A stretch of DNA of 64,000 bases from Aristolochia californica (Eukaryota > Streptophyta > Magnoliopsida > Piperales > Aristolochiaceae). Position numbers and translations under genes: made by a program. The notes beneath the pieces are model-generated. The model was not told the origin of the DNA and ran no database searches. It saw only the letters and a program-made list of their open reading frames with translations. Every line of letters starts with the position of its first letter. Position 1 is the stretch's first letter. The stretch lies in assembly GCA_029961685.1 (NCBI GenBank), contig JARWKL010000008.1, positions 11,379,981-11,443,980 on the forward strand. Direction: 5' to 3'. Below, one piece after another: positions 61,540-64,000 of the stretch.

Positions 61540-64000
61540 AATTCTTGCGCATACATAAACTCTAAAATTTCCATTTTGTAGTGATCTATATTTGCCTTAT
61601 CTTTTTGTTAATGAGAAAACCGGGAGAGAGAAAAACTCAAGTTTGAAAAAAAATTGAACATCCAAAATGAAAATGCAGAAATGTTGAGAGATATAATTCA
61701 GAAAAGTATCTATGATTTTTTTGTTCCGCTTTTTTCTAAAATAGGCAAAAAGTGGGTTGTTTGGCTCTGTTTAATATCCCACCGCTCGTTAACTTTAGAA
61801 TTTTAAATTTTTCTACTCCTTGAAATTTTTGGATCATTAGGTCATTTGCATCTTCGACAAGTTTCTGGCATGCTTATCCACCACATTTAAAACATGTTAG
61901 GATAAATTAGGAATCTCTTTCTTATAAAATTCCATCAAGTTATCTGGGGTTGTACTAGTGGAATTTTCCCAACGTGGATAACAAAACTTTGGGGTTCATT
62001 TTTAGTGCGTGAAAATAATTTTCTTCCCTCACATTTATTAGAGTTTTCAAATTCTTTTGCATACATAATCTCTAAAATTTCCTTTTTGTTGTGATCTATA
62101 TTTTCCTTATCTTTTTGTTTACGAGAAAACCGGGAGAGAGAAAAACTCAAGTTTGAAAAAAAATTGAACATCCAAAATGAAAATGCAGAAATGTTGAGAG
62201 ATATAATTCAGAAAAGTATCTGTGATTTTTTTGTTCCGCTTTTTTCTAAAATAGGCAAAAAGTGGGTTGTTTGGCTCTGTTTATATCCCACCGCTCGTTA
62301 ACTTTAGAATTTTAAGTTTTTCTACTCCTTGAAATTTTTGGATCATTAGGTCATTTGCATCTTCAACATGTTTCTGGCATGCTTATCCACCACATTTAAA
62401 ACATGTTAGGATAAATTAGGAATCTCTTTCTTATAAAATTCCATCAAGTTATCTGGGATTGTACTAGTGGAATTTTCCCAACGTGGATAACAGAACATTG
62501 GGGTTCATTTTTAATGCGTGAAAATAATTTTATTCCCTCACATTTATTAGAGTTTTCAAATTCTTTTGCATACATAATCTCTAAAATTTCCTTTTTGTTG
62601 TGATCTACATTTTCCTTATCTTTTTGTTTACGAGAAAACTGGGAGAGTGAAAAACTCAAGTTTGAAAAAAAAAATTGAACATCCAAAATGGAAATGCACA
62701 AATGCTGAGAGAGATAATTCGAAAAATTATCTATGATTTTTTAGGTTCACTTTTTTTTTTAAAATAGGAAAAAAAGTGGCTCTGGTAAATATCCCACCGC
62801 ACGTTAACTTGATAATTTTAATTTTATCTACTCCTTGAAATTTTTGGATCATTAGGTCATTTGCATCTTTAACATGTTTCTGGCATGCTTATCCACCACA
62901 TTTAATACATGTTAGGATCAATTAGGAATCTCTTTCTTATAAAATTCCACCAAGATATCTGGGGTTGTACTAGCGGAATTTCCCCAACGTGGATAACAAA
63001 AGTTTGGTGTTCATTTTTAGTGGGTGAAAATAATTTTCTTCATTCACACTTTTTATAGTTTTCAAATTTTTTTGCATCCATAGACTCTAAAATTTCCATT
63101 TTGTTGTGATCTATATTTGCCTTATCTTTTTGTTTACAAGAAAACTAGGAGAGTGAAAATCTCAAGTTTGAAAAAAAAAAAAGTGAACATCCAAAATAGA
63201 AATGCACAAATGCTAAGAGAGAAAATTCCAAAAAGTATCTGTGATTTTTTTGGTCCGCTTTTTGTAAAATAAGCATAACGTGGGTTGTTTGGCTCTTGTA
63301 AATATCTCACCGCAGGTTAACTTGAGAATTTAAATTTTTTCTACTCCTAGAAATTTTTGAATCATTAGGTCATTTGCATCTTCAAAATGTTTCTGGCATG
63401 GATACCCACCACATTTGAAACATGTTAGGATCAATTTGGAATCACTTTCTTATAAAAGTCCATCAAACTATCTGGCGTTGTACGAGTGGAATTTCCCCAA
63501 CGTGCATAACAAAACTTTGGAGTTCATTTTTAGTGCGTGAAAATAATTTTCTTCTCTCACATTTGTTATAGTTTTCAAATTCTTTTGCATACATAAACTC
63601 TGAAATTTCCATTTTGTTGTGATCTATATTTGCCTTATCTTTTTGTTTACGAGAAAACTGGGAGAGTAAAAAACTGAATTTTGAAAAACAAATTTGAACA
63701 TCCAAAATGGAAATACACAAATGCTGAGAGAGATAATTCTAAAAAGTATCTGTGACTATTTAAGTCCTCATTTTTGTAAAATAGGACAAAAGTGAGTTGT
63801 TTGGCTCTAGTAAAAATACCACCGCACGTTAACTTGAGAATTTTAATTTTTTCTACTCAAAATTTTTGGATCATTAGGTCATTTGCATGTTCAATATGTT
63901 TCTGGTATGCATTTCCACCACATTTAAAACATGTTAAGATCAATTTGGAATCTCTTTCTTATAAAATTCCACCAGGCTATCTGGGGTTTTACTAGTGGAA
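61540..64000 (-). repeat. B super-repeat, copy 4 (partial, runs off the window)
   Basis: Anchors are at 61690, 62200, 62713, 63221 and 63732. It begins with CTTGCGCATAC and the start-type monomer, then follows the copy 1 order (types at 29264, 29776, 31308, 31815, 32326). A hybrid near 62,700 skips the two types at 30288-30797. The last monomer is C type (AAAAATACCACC, CCAGGCTATC). Confidence 0.78.

Larger units (their letters stand above)
53600..61540 (-). repeat. B super-repeat, copy 3 (shortened and reshuffled)
   Basis: Anchors are at 53772, 54286, 54795, 55306, 55817, 56328, 56836, 57348, 57859, 58370, 58881, 59391, 59846, 60359, 60672 and 61184. It opens with the start-type monomer (CTTGTGCATAC at 53625, then GTAGTGATC). 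It then jumps to types found at 33.9-36.4 kb and runs through C-D-E twice (54286-55816 and 56328-57858) and a partial third time (about 58,960-60,358). Confidence 0.75.
28644..64000 (-). repeat. Satellite family B tandem array (about 511-bp monomer)
   Basis: 70 anchors (GAGAGATAATTCC or a variant, complement of the A anchor) run from 28760 to 63732. Intervals are nearly all 504-514 bp. Exceptions are 455 bp (59391) and 313 bp (60359). Plus-strand landmarks in order are the anchor, CTGTGATTTTTTAGGTCCGC, GTGGGTTGTTTGGCTC, AATATCCCACCGCACG, GGATCATTAGGTCATTTGC, AACATGTTTCTGGCATGC, AAAACATGTTAGGATC, AAATTCCACCAAGCTATC, GTACTAGTGGAATTTCC, CAACGTGGATAACAAAAC and TTGTGATCTATATTTGCC. B is homologous to A over most of its length, lacks A's 178-bp private part, and has short insertions such as the AAGGAGTAGAAAAA region. 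It has no BamHI site at the A position. I see no gene. Confidence 0.97.

Noticed and set aside
2053..63995. Numerous open frames of 60-100 codons on both strands
   Set aside because: They recur once per monomer at the same phase in both satellite families, lack recognisable domains, and are broken at random in other copies. They are by-products of the repeat consensus, not genes.
28644..64000. CRISPR-like array because of regularly spaced repeats
   Set aside because: The whole 511-bp unit repeats, with no short repeat and unique spacer alternation and no cas genes.

Overview
The window is almost pure tandem-repeat DNA: about 64 kb of AT-rich satellite with no recognisable protein gene, rRNA or tRNA gene. 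The only unrelated sequence I find is one small retroelement near the left edge (492-839). Its iMet-type primer-binding site next to a TG...CA terminal repeat is typical of plant TRIM/SMART elements. That, the long-monomer satellite and the AT-rich base use suggest a plant centromeric, pericentromeric or subtelomeric heterochromatin block. I cannot name the species.

Layout. (1) 1-28,500: satellite family A, plus orientation, 43 monomer anchors plus a partial monomer at the left edge, typical period 657-671 bp (about 665). Copies are diverged and ragged, with several internally deleted monomers. A 5-monomer higher-order repeat (3.3 kb) is visible at 18.45-25.07 kb and a 2-monomer one (1.33 kb) at 26.5-28.5 kb. 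(2) 28,480-28,643: the array first switches in register from family A to a related family B, still in plus orientation, and about 140 bp later inverts. (3) 28,644-64,000: family B in minus orientation, 70 monomer anchors, very regular period of 508-514 bp (about 511), with extensive recent segmental duplication: a 2,038-bp exact-register 4-mer duplication, a 13.3-13.8 kb super-repeat, and a recurring three-monomer module.

Relationship of the families. A and B are homologous along most of their length. A carries about 178 bp that B lacks, flanked in A by two similar short direct repeats, and B carries one copy that looks like their fusion. B also has about 20-25 bp of small insertions. Two inverted-repeat (dyad) elements are kept in both families. 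A has a further 18-bp palindrome and a C-rich tract in its private segment.

Interpretation. A looks like the older, decaying array. B looks like the younger array, homogenised by unequal exchange and conversion. The junction at 28.6 kb, with a near-perfect 145-bp fold-back, is the most informative point in the window. Open frames of 60-100 codons on both strands are by-products of the satellite consensus, and I annotate none as genes.
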